Source: an uncultured Clostridia bacterium (lineage in GTDB: Bacteria > Bacillota > Clostridia > Lachnospirales > Lachnospiraceae). Taken from it: 64,000 nucleotides of DNA. Position 1 is the first letter of the stretch, and each line of letters opens with the position of its first letter. This document shows, piece by piece, positions 25,231 to 37,209 of the stretch. Where the stretch lies: positions 1 through 64,000 of the forward strand of contig CAMWKO010000008.1 of assembly GCA_947174885.1 (NCBI GenBank). Direction: 5' to 3'. Both the position numbers and the translations under genes were made by a program. The notes below the pieces were generated by a model. That model was not told the DNA's origin, did not search any database, and saw only the letters and a list, made by a program, of their open reading frames with translations.

Positions 25231-27687
25231 TTAATTAATTACCACTATATATCTGTTTCCACCCTCTTCTATTGCTTCCTTAGCAGTTCTTATTGGCATG
25301 TTAAAACTTTCGCCATCGTATGCCCTGAAGTAAATGGTATCTACATTTCCTGCATATCCGCTATAGCCTGATATCGACACAACTCCCCGTTCCGGAAGAT
25401 TTACAAGTATTGGCATCTCTTTAGTAATATAATATAGTGCATCCTCTATATCTATTCCTGATACATCTATGGTATCTATATTATCATCCTTTAATACCTC
25501 CGCAATAGAAGTATAATGTGGTGATGCCGCATCTGTAGCAGATGGTACTACCTTATTGTCAAGCTTTGACAGTCTTGCCCATACATAGTTACCATTACCA
25601 TAAACAACTACACCATATTCTTTACTTGCTTCCTTTATTGCTGTCACAATACTTGTAGTTGTCATTATCATGTTTCCGTTTCCATATACATAATAGTTTG
25701 TATCATCAATTTCTTCGTCCGTTTTTCCCATATCATTTGAATATACAAACTCAATATTTTCCGGAAATACCTTTGTCAATGTATTGTCACTTGTAACTGT
25801 ATATGCAAATTTTAATATCAGCTCTGTACTTTTCAAATCTGTTGCTATGGTTGAAAGCTCTATGGTTGCTCTGCTGTTATCTATTTTATTGATTATCTGG
25901 TCATTAGTTGTTTCCACAAATTTATTACTTTCATCTTTTGTCATACGCTTTAACATTAGCATATTATTGCTTATTGAAATCTCTTTAATGTATATTCCCT
26001 GCTTTTCATACACTTCATCTTCTTCCTCATCATATATATCCACTACAATTTTATACATAGGGAAAACTGTATTTCCAAGCTCATCCTCATAAATATCACT
26101 ACTATGAGCCACACCATATATTAAATCATCTTCAATAAAACCAATAACCTTTACATAGTCATTCTCCGGTGCCTTAATTTTATAATCTTTCTTATCTGCA
26201 ACATTTATTACCCTGATACTGTTTTCTTCATATATCGAGCCGTTTTCATGCCATGCAACAATATTATTATCACTATTTATAATAAAATTACCGGTTTGCA
26301 GATTATTTGCAAGCTGGATATATTCATTACTGTCGGTTGTGATTGTATATATAGAGTCCTCTACCATTAAGTATATAATATTATCCTCTGTAATATATGC
26401 AAACTTACCTACCTGTCCTTTCAGTATCTGATATGGCATATCCGAGGTTACAAATACAAGCTCTTTCACTATATTGCTGTCATATTGGTACTGATATAAG
26501 GCAGTACCTACTTCTCCCTCGTGATCACCCTTATTCATATATCCATAAACTAAAAACAGAACATTTCCGTCTTTACCGGTAGATACAATTTCTATATTAT
26601 TTTCATTGAATACATCTCTTACATCACTGTCACTGCCACTTTCAAAGGACATAATCAAAATCATCTGATTATTGTTCATATCCATAAGCCAGAGATTTCT
26701 TTCCTTCACAAAGGAAACAAAAGAACCCGTAGGACTACAGCTTGTATTTACATTCAAATCACTATCTATTCCTAAGTTTATTCTGGTAGCTGTAACACCC
26801 CCGGTGCTGCAATCAAAAATCTGCTCCATATTTCTTTCATACACATAAAGATACATAACATTTACGCCTTTACGCACACGGAAATATTCTGAAACATTAT
26901 AATACTGATATACACCATTTGAATTTTTTGCCCTTATCTTATAATTAAGTTCATAACATCCAACATCTCCAAGCAGCTCTTTAATAGTAACTATAGGTAT
27001 GGTTACTCTCTCAACCTCCAAATTTCCCCAGGTTACATTTGTAAAGCTGGAATGTAAATTAACATTACCCAGATTTGAGTTGTCGCTAGATGACTTTGGC
27101 TCCAGATATGGCAGGTATTCTTCCGCCCTTTCTTTATCCAAGGTACTTTCACTAAAGCCTTCTACAAAATTTATATGCTCTGCTACATTTATCTCATCCT
27201 GCATAATAACCCTTGTATAATAATTGATTTCACCATGCTTCTCTGTAACAAGCTTTATTATAAGAAGATACTCTTCCTCTTCATCTATCATTCCCGATAC
27301 CTTAAATGTACCATCTGCCTTACCATTAGAAACATTATAATCAGTCACATTAGTCTTTTCAATAAGTCTTGTAGTGTCAAGGCTTCTAAGCTCATATGAT
27401 ATACCAGCAATTATATTGTCATACATATCTATTGTAAAACTTATCTTTCTTCCGTCACCTATAGGAGTGACAGAATCCCTCATATATCTGCCATCCATGG
27501 ATATAATGTATCCGTGAAGGGTATTCACTACCATATTATCACATACCATAGACACAATAGGCAATGTAGCTGTAGTCATAACCTCTTCAGGCAATTCAGT
27601 TTTTTCTATAGTAAGTGCAAAGTGAATACCTATTGTGGCAATAAATATCACTGCCAAAACCGCTAATTTTATTAATATTTTTTTCAT
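25231..27687 (-). CDS. Large exported/membrane-anchored protein of unknown function
   Basis: 818 residues with an uncleaved-looking N-terminal hydrophobic helix (about 5-26) and an external remainder. Residues ~35-290 are beta-rich, Ig-like. Residues ~300-530 read like a beta-propeller (repeated short strands with WLMDM, VAWHENG). The C-terminal ~130 residues (EVLKDDNIDTIDVSG, ALYYITKEMPIL) resemble C39-like papain-fold domains, but no catalytic Cys-His pair is apparent. It starts one base after the methyltransferase stop codon. Also downstream is the repeat locus B. No function can be assigned. Confidence 0.55.
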   Translation of the reverse strand: MKKILIKLAVLAVIFIATIGIHFALTIEKTELPEEVMTTATLPIVSMVCDNMVVNTLHGYIISMDGRYMRDSVTPIGDGRKISFTIDMYDNIIAGISYELRSLDTTRLIEKTNVTDYNVSNGKADGTFKVSGMIDEEEEYLLIIKLVTEKHGEINYYTRVIMQDEINVAEHINFVEGFSESTLDKERAEEYLPYLEPKSSSDNSNLGNVNLHSSFTNVTWGNLEVERVTIPIVTIKELLGDVGCYELNYKIRAKNSNGVYQYYNVSEYFRVRKGVNVMYLYVYERNMEQIFDCSTGGVTATRINLGIDSDLNVNTSCSPTGSFVSFVKERNLWLMDMNNNQMILIMSFESGSDSDVRDVFNENNIEIVSTGKDGNVLFLVYGYMNKGDHEGEVGTALYQYQYDSNIVKELVFVTSDMPYQILKGQVGKFAYITEDNIIYLMVEDSIYTITTDSNEYIQLANNLQTGNFIINSDNNIVAWHENGSIYEENSIRVINVADKKDYKIKAPENDYVKVIGFIEDDLIYGVAHSSDIYEDELGNTVFPMYKIVVDIYDEEEDEVYEKQGIYIKEISISNNMLMLKRMTKDESNKFVETTNDQIINKIDNSRATIELSTIATDLKSTELILKFAYTVTSDNTLTKVFPENIEFVYSNDMGKTDEEIDDTNYYVYGNGNMIMTTTSIVTAIKEASKEYGVVVYGNGNYVWARLSKLDNKVVPSATDAASPHYTSIAEVLKDDNIDTIDVSGIDIEDALYYITKEMPILVNLPERGVVSISGYSGYAGNVDTIYFRAYDGESFNMPIRTAKEAIEEGGNRYIVVIN

Positions 27688-28827
27688 TTATATCAGTTCC
27701 TTAATCATAGGTTTTATATTTAATTCTTCTATTAGCTTTTCCAAGTTTTCGTTTTTCTTACAACTGTTACTTTTCCTTTTAACAGCTCTAATCATAAGAT
27801 TTTTAGGTGTATGCTCCAAATCTATAAACTCTAATATCTGAGTATCATATCCATTTTCTTCTAAAACCTCTGCTCTGATTCCATCCGTAATAAGTGCAGA
27901 TATCCTCTCCTTTAATATTCCATATTTAAGGACAGGTGACAGAAGTTCATTTTTTATCTGACCATTTATCTCGTGCTGACAGCAGGGTACAGATAAAAGC
28001 ACCCTCGCATTCCATTTAATTGCCTTTGCAATAGCATAATCAGTAGCAGTATCACAGGCATGGAGTGTAACCACCATATCTACATCACTTAGTCCGTCAT
28101 AGCCTGCAATATCTCCTTTTAGAAAAGTAATTCCCTCATATCCTAAATTTTTTGCTATTTCATTACAATTATCAATCACATCCTCCTTTAAATCAAGACC
28201 TGTAATATTAACTCTTAGCCCTTTTTCTTTTCTCAGATAATAGTAAATGGCAAATGTCAGATACGATTTTCCGCATCCAAAATCAATGATATTTATAGTT
28301 TTATTCTTTGGAAGCTTTTCTACTATATCATCTACAAATTCTAAAAACCTATTTATCTGTCTGAACTTATCATACTTATTTTTAAGAACAAAGCCATCTT
28401 TATTCATTACATTTAAGTACACAAGAAAATCTACAGGCTTCCCTTCCTGCAACAGATACTTTTTTACTCTATTATGTATAAGTATGGGTGCTTTCTTTTC
28501 TGTTTCTTTTTTCTTTTTTGTAGTAACTTGTCCTTTTTTGCTGATGAGAACAGAATATGTATAACTTTCAGTTTTTATAAGAGCCTGTTTAAAATTCTCC
28601 TGCAAATGCTTAAGAACATATTCCTTTATTTCTGATATGTTTTTATTTGTATGTATTACCTTTTTATTAATATATTCGGTAGTCTGGATATATATCTCTT
28701 CTTTTATTTTAACAGGACGCAGCTTTATCTTTTGTATCTCACAGACTGTGCTTTTTCTATCACTAATGACAGCCTCTGCTAATCTATCCCATTCTATTTC
28801 ATCTATCAGTTGTATTAACTTTTCCAT
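27688..28827 (-). CDS. SAM-dependent methyltransferase (METTL25/GSTCD-like)
   Basis: 379 residues. A class I methyltransferase core has motif I DFGCGKSYLTF and a following acidic residue in GLDLK, with LHACDTATDYA and VPCCQHE, which mark the Methyltransf_32-type family of RNA- or protein-directed enzymes. The N-terminal ~130 residues (KIRPVK..., TTKKKKE) may bind substrate. Cytosolic. It is directly joined to the following gene with no spacing, which is probably incidental to function. Target unknown. Confidence 0.82.
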   Translation of the reverse strand: MEKLIQLIDEIEWDRLAEAVISDRKSTVCEIQKIKLRPVKIKEEIYIQTTEYINKKVIHTNKNISEIKEYVLKHLQENFKQALIKTESYTYSVLISKKGQVTTKKKKETEKKAPILIHNRVKKYLLQEGKPVDFLVYLNVMNKDGFVLKNKYDKFRQINRFLEFVDDIVEKLPKNKTINIIDFGCGKSYLTFAIYYYLRKEKGLRVNITGLDLKEDVIDNCNEIAKNLGYEGITFLKGDIAGYDGLSDVDMVVTLHACDTATDYAIAKAIKWNARVLLSVPCCQHEINGQIKNELLSPVLKYGILKERISALITDGIRAEVLEENGYDTQILEFIDLEHTPKNLMIRAVKRKSNSCKKNENLEKLIEELNIKPMIKELI

Positions 28828-28912
28828 TATTTCTCTAATACCTGCTTCTTTTTATAACTTTTTCTTTTTGCTATATATATTAATAGTTTTAAGGAAAAAC
28901 TACAATACTTTT

Positions 28913-29233
28913 CTAGCAATATCCTTTTATCTTTCTGTATCTTATACGTCTTCTTATAATCTCATTTATAAAAAGCACCTCTATCATGTCCTTGGTGTTG
29001 TCATTTTTTTCATCCAGTTTATTCAATAGCTCCATACATTTCTTCTGAACCATGGCAAAGTCCGGATATTCATCATACATCATACTGTTGTCATATTCCA
29101 TCTTATCGCAGGCTTCCTCTACCAGATTCTGCATTTTGACTATCCTTACAGGATACATACTTCTAAAATATGCAATCTCTTCCTCTTCATCAATTCCACT
29201 TCCATACATTGAATTAAAATCAAATCTTGTCAA
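28913..29233 (-). CDS. Small conserved helical protein
   Basis: 106 residues, acidic N-terminal half and basic C-terminus (IRRRIRYRKIKGY). No signal or membrane segment. The pattern YFRSMYP...CDKMEYDNSMMYDEYPD looks like a small all-helical family common in Lachnospiraceae, from memory rather than a search. The ATG at 29233 follows a plausible site. Function unknown. Confidence 0.55.
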   Translation of the reverse strand: MTRFDFNSMYGSGIDEEEEIAYFRSMYPVRIVKMQNLVEEACDKMEYDNSMMYDEYPDFAMVQKKCMELLNKLDEKNDNTKDMIEVLFINEIIRRRIRYRKIKGYC

Positions 29234-29336
29234 TATTATACTCCTAGAATTTATATGATGCGTTTTAATGACATCATTTATATTATTATAATATATGACA
29301 GTTCAGTCAAAAAGTGCCATCAATGTAGGATTTTAT

Positions 29337-30092
29337 CTAAAAATCTTCATTTATTATCGGAGTCGCCATATATATGTTTGTCATATCTTTACCTTCATCA
29401 TAAGTTATAGCGATATTTACATTTGTCTTTGTACTTCCAAGCATGATATAGTCATCTATTTTTTCACAGTAGCCGTATACAGTATATAATGAATCTTCTC
29501 TGTTTCCCGTAACTACTTCTGCACCCAAATCCTGCATTATTTTATCCGTAATATTATTTTTCTCTGTATTATTAAGCTCTCCTTTAATATGACCTTTAAG
29601 TATAAGTGAAATATCTGCTACTATGCTCATTTCCTTAAAAACCTCTTTTAATTTTTCCTGATATGATACTGCACTGTCAAGAGAATTGGATATTTCAATA
29701 TTTATATATAAATAATTTTTCAATAATATAATATTATCATCTTTTTGTGTTTCATTTGTGACCATTTTTATACTTGTATATGCACTTTTTGCCTGTTTTG
29801 AAAGAATTGCAGTAATTGTATCTCCATCTCTTACAATATCTATATCATATTCTTTTGTTAGACCTATGGCAGAGGCTACCTTTTCCAAATACTCTTTTCT
29901 CTCCTCCTCAGTAAAATATTCACTGCCTATAGAGGCCTCTGCCTTTAACAGACTGTTTGTATATACAAATTTATCATTTGAAAATGCAGTCACTATATTT
30001 GCATTATCATCAACATCCTCATAGATTACTATCATTCTGACAAAGGCAATTATCCACACAATTGTCAATATTATCATTATTTTTTTTCTCAT
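29337..30092 (-). CDS. ywmB: YwmB-family TATA-box-binding-like protein
   Basis: 251 residues: N-terminal membrane helix (about 4-24) and an external domain of the YwmB type (named for its TBP-like fold, not a transcription factor). The ending DYIMLGSTKTNVNIAITYDEG fits the family. The start at 30092 (CGGAGGTTTTT before it) is preferred over one 22 codons upstream. In Bacillus ywmB lies between the ATP synthase operon and murAA; here the same genes occur in the same order but 22 kb of other genes lie between ywmB and murA. The ribosome site is inside a 15-bp hairpin. Confidence 0.75.
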   Translation of the reverse strand: MRKKIMIILTIVWIIAFVRMIVIYEDVDDNANIVTAFSNDKFVYTNSLLKAEASIGSEYFTEEERKEYLEKVASAIGLTKEYDIDIVRDGDTITAILSKQAKSAYTSIKMVTNETQKDDNIILLKNYLYINIEISNSLDSAVSYQEKLKEVFKEMSIVADISLILKGHIKGELNNTEKNNITDKIMQDLGAEVVTGNREDSLYTVYGYCEKIDDYIMLGSTKTNVNIAITYDEGKDMTNIYMATPIINEDF

Positions 30093-30093
30093 A

Positions 30094-30146
30094 AAAACCT
30101 CCGAAAATAAAAACTTATAAAAAGTTTTTCCATTTCCGGAGGTTTT
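30094..30146 (-). promoter_or_regulatory. Hairpin that encloses the ywmB ribosome site
   Basis: On the minus strand 30132-30146 and 30094-30108 pair over 15 bp with one G-U. The Shine-Dalgarno GGAGGT lies in the 3' arm, 1-2 bases from the ATG side. It may double as the terminator of the upstream peptidase gene (T-run follows) and so reduce ywmB translation when formed. Confidence 0.6.
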
Positions 30147-30161
30147 ATACACATTCAAATA

Positions 30162-31958
30162 TTAGTTATACCATCTTTTCCAATATACATTACTGTTCAT
30201 TGCCGTCTTAAAACAACTGTCTATTTCATCTATTAAAAGCTTAACCTTATTTTTTACATGCGTACTCTTATATGAATTCGGAAGACTGTCATCCTCGTCT
30301 GTTGCTAATAAATAACTGAATATTTCTGCCCTGTCCTCATATATATCTTCTTTAGAATAGTAACTTACAAAATATACATTTTCAATGCTTTCACCATATG
30401 TAGTATAATCTGAATACTGTCCCTCATCATATGAATAATTAAAGTTTCTTGGATTACAATTTCTCCATTTTCTTAATTCCTCTGAATATTCATTAAATTG
30501 GTTCATTTCAAAGTCAATTACATGGAACAGCTCATGAGCTACCGTTTCCTTATACTCCTGCCACGAAAATATATCTGAATTTAATCTGATAACGTCTTTA
30601 TCCTCATTATAAGTAGTAAGTCCCAGTACTTCTCTGTTTCCGTCAATCTGAACCATTGCCCCTGTAATATTTATCTCCAGATACCTTCCATCCGAATAGC
30701 CATTCATTACCTCATCAAGAAATCCCTCCGGAAGTCTGTCTAATACATCATCCAGATACCCCAATGCCCTACTGATGATTTTCTCATTGTTCATTTTCTC
30801 GATAGTAAAGCCACTTTCCCAGGTATTAGCTTCATCACCAACCTTGACTACAATATTATACTTTTCCTCTATACTGTTTTCAAGAGAAACTATTTCCTTT
30901 GCCGTCTGACTTGCTGTAAACGACATTACAAGGCTTGTAGCCCCAATGCTTCCAAATACTATAAGTGCTACTGCAAATAATGCAAGGAAAAGTGTTTTTC
31001 TTTCGTTTTTCTTACGATTATTCCTATAGTATGGCGAGTTGTAGTAGCTTTCGAGATCATATACATCTCTATAATTGTTCTGATTGCCATATGGATTAGT
31101 ATTACCATATGGTGTATTAGTATTATACTGACCTGAATTCTGTTGTGGTCTGTACTGATTATTACCATATGTACTCTGATTTGTATAGCCTCCTGTATAA
31201 CCTGCTCCATATGGGCTGTTATACTGACTTTGGTTTACATATCCTGTCCCCCTGTTTGCACCTGCATTACTTCCCGCTCCATATGAACCTGTATACTGGC
31301 TTTGATTTACATATCCTGTTCCCCTGTTTGCACCTGCATTACTTCCCGCTCCATATGAACCTGTATACTGGCTTTGATTTACATATCCTGTTCCCCTGTT
31401 TGCACCTGCATTACTTCCCGCTCCATATGAACCTGTATACTGGCTTTGGTTCATATATCCTGTTCCATATGGATTTGTGTTCCCGCTTCTGCTTGTATCA
31501 GTTGTATGTGGTTTATTATAATTGTTCCATGCCGAACTGTTTGCTGCTCCGTATGGACTGTTTATATTTTCTACTCTATCCGATAGACTATCGGTCCTGT
31601 TCGTAGGTCTGTAATTACCTGTATTCCTGTTTTCATACTGACCTCCATACTGATTGCTATACTGATTTGCATATCTGGTACGTGCATAATAAAATGTACT
31701 ATCCTGTTCATTATTTCCTTCACTGCCTGATGTATGGGGGGATTCACTATTATATGCTGTATTTTCATTATATGTACTATTTGCTGTATTTGCATAATTT
31801 ATATTATTAGTAGCATTTTCAGAATTTGTTGTATTACCTGCATAATTATTTGTATAACTACCTGTATCAGTATTAGTACTATATGTATTATATGATGTAC
31901 TATTCTGCGAAGTACCGTTTGTATTGTTAGATACATTATTTGATGTATTGTTATCCAT
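30162..31958 (-). CDS. Asn/Tyr-rich membrane HExxH metallopeptidase-like protein (copy 3)
   Basis: 598 residues. A cytosolic N-terminus of about 315 residues rich in Asn, Tyr, Gly, Ser and Thr includes three near-perfect 24-residue repeats (GYVNQSQYTGSYGAGSNAG); a transmembrane helix (about 326-350) follows, then the same external domain as copies 1 and 2 with HELFH at 475-479 and an EDRAEIFSYLLA patch. The disordered N-terminus is new to this copy and may phase-separate or form a linker. Its own promoter is at 32005-32033. It lies between ywmB and the ATP synthase operon. Confidence 0.65.
   Translation of the reverse strand: MDNNTSNNVSNNTNGTSQNSTSYNTYSTNTDTGSYTNNYAGNTTNSENATNNINYANTANSTYNENTAYNSESPHTSGSEGNNEQDSTFYYARTRYANQYSNQYGGQYENRNTGNYRPTNRTDSLSDRVENINSPYGAANSSAWNNYNKPHTTDTSRSGNTNPYGTGYMNQSQYTGSYGAGSNAGANRGTGYVNQSQYTGSYGAGSNAGANRGTGYVNQSQYTGSYGAGSNAGANRGTGYVNQSQYNSPYGAGYTGGYTNQSTYGNNQYRPQQNSGQYNTNTPYGNTNPYGNQNNYRDVYDLESYYNSPYYRNNRKKNERKTLFLALFAVALIVFGSIGATSLVMSFTASQTAKEIVSLENSIEEKYNIVVKVGDEANTWESGFTIEKMNNEKIISRALGYLDDVLDRLPEGFLDEVMNGYSDGRYLEINITGAMVQIDGNREVLGLTTYNEDKDVIRLNSDIFSWQEYKETVAHELFHVIDFEMNQFNEYSEELRKWRNCNPRNFNYSYDEGQYSDYTTYGESIENVYFVSYYSKEDIYEDRAEIFSYLLATDEDDSLPNSYKSTHVKNKVKLLIDEIDSCFKTAMNSNVYWKRWYN
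31234..31449 (-). repeat. Three tandem 72-bp coding repeats
   Basis: Units start at 31234, 31306 and 31378, exactly 72 bp (24 codons) apart and nearly identical, with a diverged partial unit from 31450. They encode the Asn/Gly/Tyr-rich repeats of the peptidase-like protein. High identity suggests recent expansion or ongoing recombination. Confidence 0.9.
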
Positions 31959-32004
31959 TTGCTCTCCATATACTTTGTTTGTTTACGACTATTCTATTAT
32001 AACA

Positions 32005-32033
32005 AGTATAGACTACAATTCTATTTTTTGCAA
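32005..32033 (-). promoter_or_regulatory. Putative promoter of HExxH copy 3
   Basis: TTGCAA (32028-32033) and TATACT (32005-32010), 17 bp apart on the minus strand, about 45 bp before the ATG at 31958, which has GGAGAGC before it. Confidence 0.6.
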
Positions 32034-32066
32034 TTATATTATAATTTCTTATTAACAGTTTCCGTA

Positions 32067-32522
32067 TTAAAGAATTCTGGCACTTTTAATAACTCTGCTA
32101 TTCTCATAATATGTAATTTCAGCCATAAATTTATACGATATAATTGGAAGGTATTGCGTTATGCCATTACAATAAAAAATCCGTCCGTCTGTTGTCTTTA
32201 TACTATAAATTGAAGCCGATGGTTTATTTTTATCGTATTTATTGGCAAAGAATCCACCTGCACCAATATTAGTTATTTTTATCTGTATTGTTTTTGGATT
32301 ATCTTCTTCAATATCTCTTTTCAAATCTTCCTTAAGCTTTTTTAGTGGCTTTAATTTTAAATAATCTAAAAATAATATAACAATAAAAGCTATAATACAC
32401 ATAACACCCAAAAATCCTTTTAATAAATCCATTCCTCCAATATTTAGATATTCCTGAAATAATTTTTTTTCAATATATGCTATCAAAACAAAAATAAATA
32501 CAATACCTCCGAAAATATCCAT
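32067..32522 (-). CDS. Small membrane protein
   Basis: 151 residues with two hydrophobic segments (about 2-18 and 33-52), then a charged stretch (KKLKEDLKRDIEED) and a beta-rich C-terminal domain of 80 residues. Not recognised. It starts 40 bp after the 31-codon frame on the same strand; the ribosome site is weak. Confidence 0.5.
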   Translation of the reverse strand: MDIFGGIVFIFVLIAYIEKKLFQEYLNIGGMDLLKGFLGVMCIIAFIVILFLDYLKLKPLKKLKEDLKRDIEEDNPKTIQIKITNIGAGGFFANKYDKNKPSASIYSIKTTDGRIFYCNGITQYLPIISYKFMAEITYYENSRVIKSARIL

Positions 32523-32562
32523 TCTTTTCTTTCTTTTTATATATGGTTCTACTGAATTTAAA

Positions 32563-32658
32563 TCATATAAAAATTTTTTTACTGTCTATCTTGCCGAAAA
32601 ATTCTGCTTTATTAAAAAAGTCTTCTTCTCTAAAAAAATCTTCTTTTCTTTCATTCAT
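32563..32658 (-). CDS. Putative small protein, 31 residues
   Basis: Open frame of 31 codons with two adjacent ATGs (32658 and, out of frame, 32654) and AAAGGAG about 9 bases upstream. It encodes a short charged peptide with a repeated E-[DE]-F-F pattern (EDFF, EDFF, AEFF). Composition (phenylalanine plus acid) is odd for chance, and the ribosome site is better than that of the next gene. It may be a leader or small protein. Confidence 0.4.
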   Translation of the reverse strand: MNERKEDFFREEDFFNKAEFFGKIDSKKIFI

Positions 32659-32831
32659 TTCCTTTTTCTCCTTTGTTATTATAAACACACCGGCACCACT
32701 TGTACTGTTATCAATTGTTAATAACTCTTAGATATTTTTTCTTCTGTTTATTTCTTATTTATATTTCCATATGATAATATATTTTCAAGTGCCAATCATA
32801 CTAATAAGTTTATTATTGTATATTTTTATAT

Positions 32832-32914
32832 AAAAAGCAACTATCCTCTGAAATACTCTATATATCAGATAATTTATATCCGATATTACAGATATTTTTT
32901 GATAGTTGCTTTTT
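32832..32914 (-). terminator. ATP synthase operon terminator
   Basis: A 14-bp perfect inverted repeat (32832-32845/32901-32914, AAAAAGCAACTATC) with a long, inner-paired loop (tATCaga/tATccg type) ends 30 bp after the atpC stop on the minus strand; A and T runs flank the arms. Confidence 0.65.
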
Positions 32915-32944
32915 ACTTTATAAATGCAATCCTGCAATTCTCCC

Positions 32945-33352
32945 TTATTTTTGTGAAGTATCAAGTCTTGCTAATGAACGCTTAAGTGCTGCCTCAGCTC
33001 TTGCCATATCAACACCCGGTCCACCCTCTTTAAGTCTTCTCTCAGCTCTAATCTTAGCTTCATTGGCTCTGTCTTCATCTATTTCATCAGGCCACTCGGC
33101 AATTTCTGCCATTACCTTTATCCTATCCTTTAGGATAACTACAAAACCGGAATGAACAGCAGCCTTTTTTACTTCATTCTCCTCATGTATTGTAACCACA
33201 CCGGGTACTAATACACTTGTCATAGGTATATGGTTTTTATAAACACCTATCTCGCCTTCGCTGGTTGCAAGTTCCACAAAAGATGCCAAACCTTTATAGA
33301 ATAGCCTTTCAGGCGAGATTATCTCTAATTCAAATAACCTTTCGTCTGCCAT
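32945..33352 (-). CDS. atpC: ATP synthase F1 epsilon subunit
   Basis: 135 residues. N-terminal beta sandwich (about 1-85, starting ELEIISPERLFY) and a C-terminal helical hairpin with RANEAKIRAERRL and LKRSLARLDT. Sits on the F1 stalk and couples rotation, and restrains ATP hydrolysis. Last gene of the atp operon; terminator directly follows. Confidence 0.96.
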   Translation of the reverse strand: MADERLFELEIISPERLFYKGLASFVELATSEGEIGVYKNHIPMTSVLVPGVVTIHEENEVKKAAVHSGFVVILKDRIKVMAEIAEWPDEIDEDRANEAKIRAERRLKEGGPGVDMARAEAALKRSLARLDTSQK

Positions 33353-33385
33353 ATTATCTCCATTTTCGCTATACTAAGCACAGGC

Positions 33386-34786
<1,401 letters not shown>

Positions 34787-34802
34787 TTATACTAATATAA
34801 AG

Positions 34803-35663
34803 TTAATTAATAGCCTCTGCACCTGCAATGATTTCCGTAAGTTCCTGTGTAATAGAGCTTTGGCGGGCTCTGTTATACAATAATGAAAGACTTGAAATCA
34901 TTTCATTTGCATTGCTGGTTGCAGAATCCATTGCGGTCATTCTAGCACCATTTTCACTGGCTACCGCTTCAACCAAAGCACCGAAGATAAGACTGCTAAT
35001 ATACTTAGGAATAATCATATCAAGGACTTCTTCCTCTCCCGGTTCATAATTCATAGGAACCAGTTTTTCTTCATCACTTAGCTCGTACTCATCAACTGAT
35101 ATTGGAAGCAGCTTTTTCATTGTTGGAATGTGGCTAACTGTATTTTTAAATACCGTATATGCCAAATATATTTCACCGATTTCACCGGCTTCAAATGATT
35201 TAAGCAATTCGTCCGAAATGCTCATGGCATCACTATAAAGCGGATTGTCTATAACATCTGAATAGTCAGCCTTTACTTCATATCCCTTTGAAGAAAGTGC
35301 ATCCTTACCCTTTCTGCCGACAGTGTAAAGAACTACATTTTCCTTTGCAAACTCATCGTTTTGTGTAAGAAGCTTTACAACATTTGAATTGTAGCCTCCC
35401 GCAAGACCTCTGTTAGATGTAATAACAATAACTGCCTTTTTTTTATCCGGATGATTTTTCAAAAATCTGTGATTTACATTTCCTGAACGGGCAAGTACGG
35501 CTGCCATTGTATCGTATACACCTTCAAAGTATGGTTTAGATGACTCGGCTCTGCCTCTTGCCTTTTGCAGCTTAACAGTGGATACTAATTTCATGGCTTT
35601 TGTAATCTGACCTGTGCTTTCAACACTTGTTTTTCGCCTTTGAATATCTCTCATTGACGCCAT
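34803..35663 (-). CDS. atpG: ATP synthase F1 gamma subunit
   Basis: Central shaft, 286 residues. N-terminal helix begins MASMRDIQRRKTSVESTGQITKAMKLVS and the C-terminal helix ends NRARQSSITQELTEIIAG, the typical coiled pair. 16 bp after atpA and 28 bp before atpD. Confidence 0.97.
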   Translation of the reverse strand: MASMRDIQRRKTSVESTGQITKAMKLVSTVKLQKARGRAESSKPYFEGVYDTMAAVLARSGNVNHRFLKNHPDKKKAVIVITSNRGLAGGYNSNVVKLLTQNDEFAKENVVLYTVGRKGKDALSSKGYEVKADYSDVIDNPLYSDAMSISDELLKSFEAGEIGEIYLAYTVFKNTVSHIPTMKKLLPISVDEYELSDEEKLVPMNYEPGEEEVLDMIIPKYISSLIFGALVEAVASENGARMTAMDSATSNANEMISSLSLLYNRARQSSITQELTEIIAGAEAIN

Positions 35664-35679
35664 GACTATTCACCGTCCT

Positions 35680-37197
<1,518 letters not shown>

Positions 37198-37209
37198 TTA
37201 CGTTGTTTT

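Noticed and set aside
31234-31449. CRISPR array
   Set aside because: Repeats are 72-bp, in frame and without unique spacers.
31145-31606. Plus-strand frame with protein repeats
   Set aside because: Antisense to the 72-bp coding repeats; repeat nature is inherited from the real gene.
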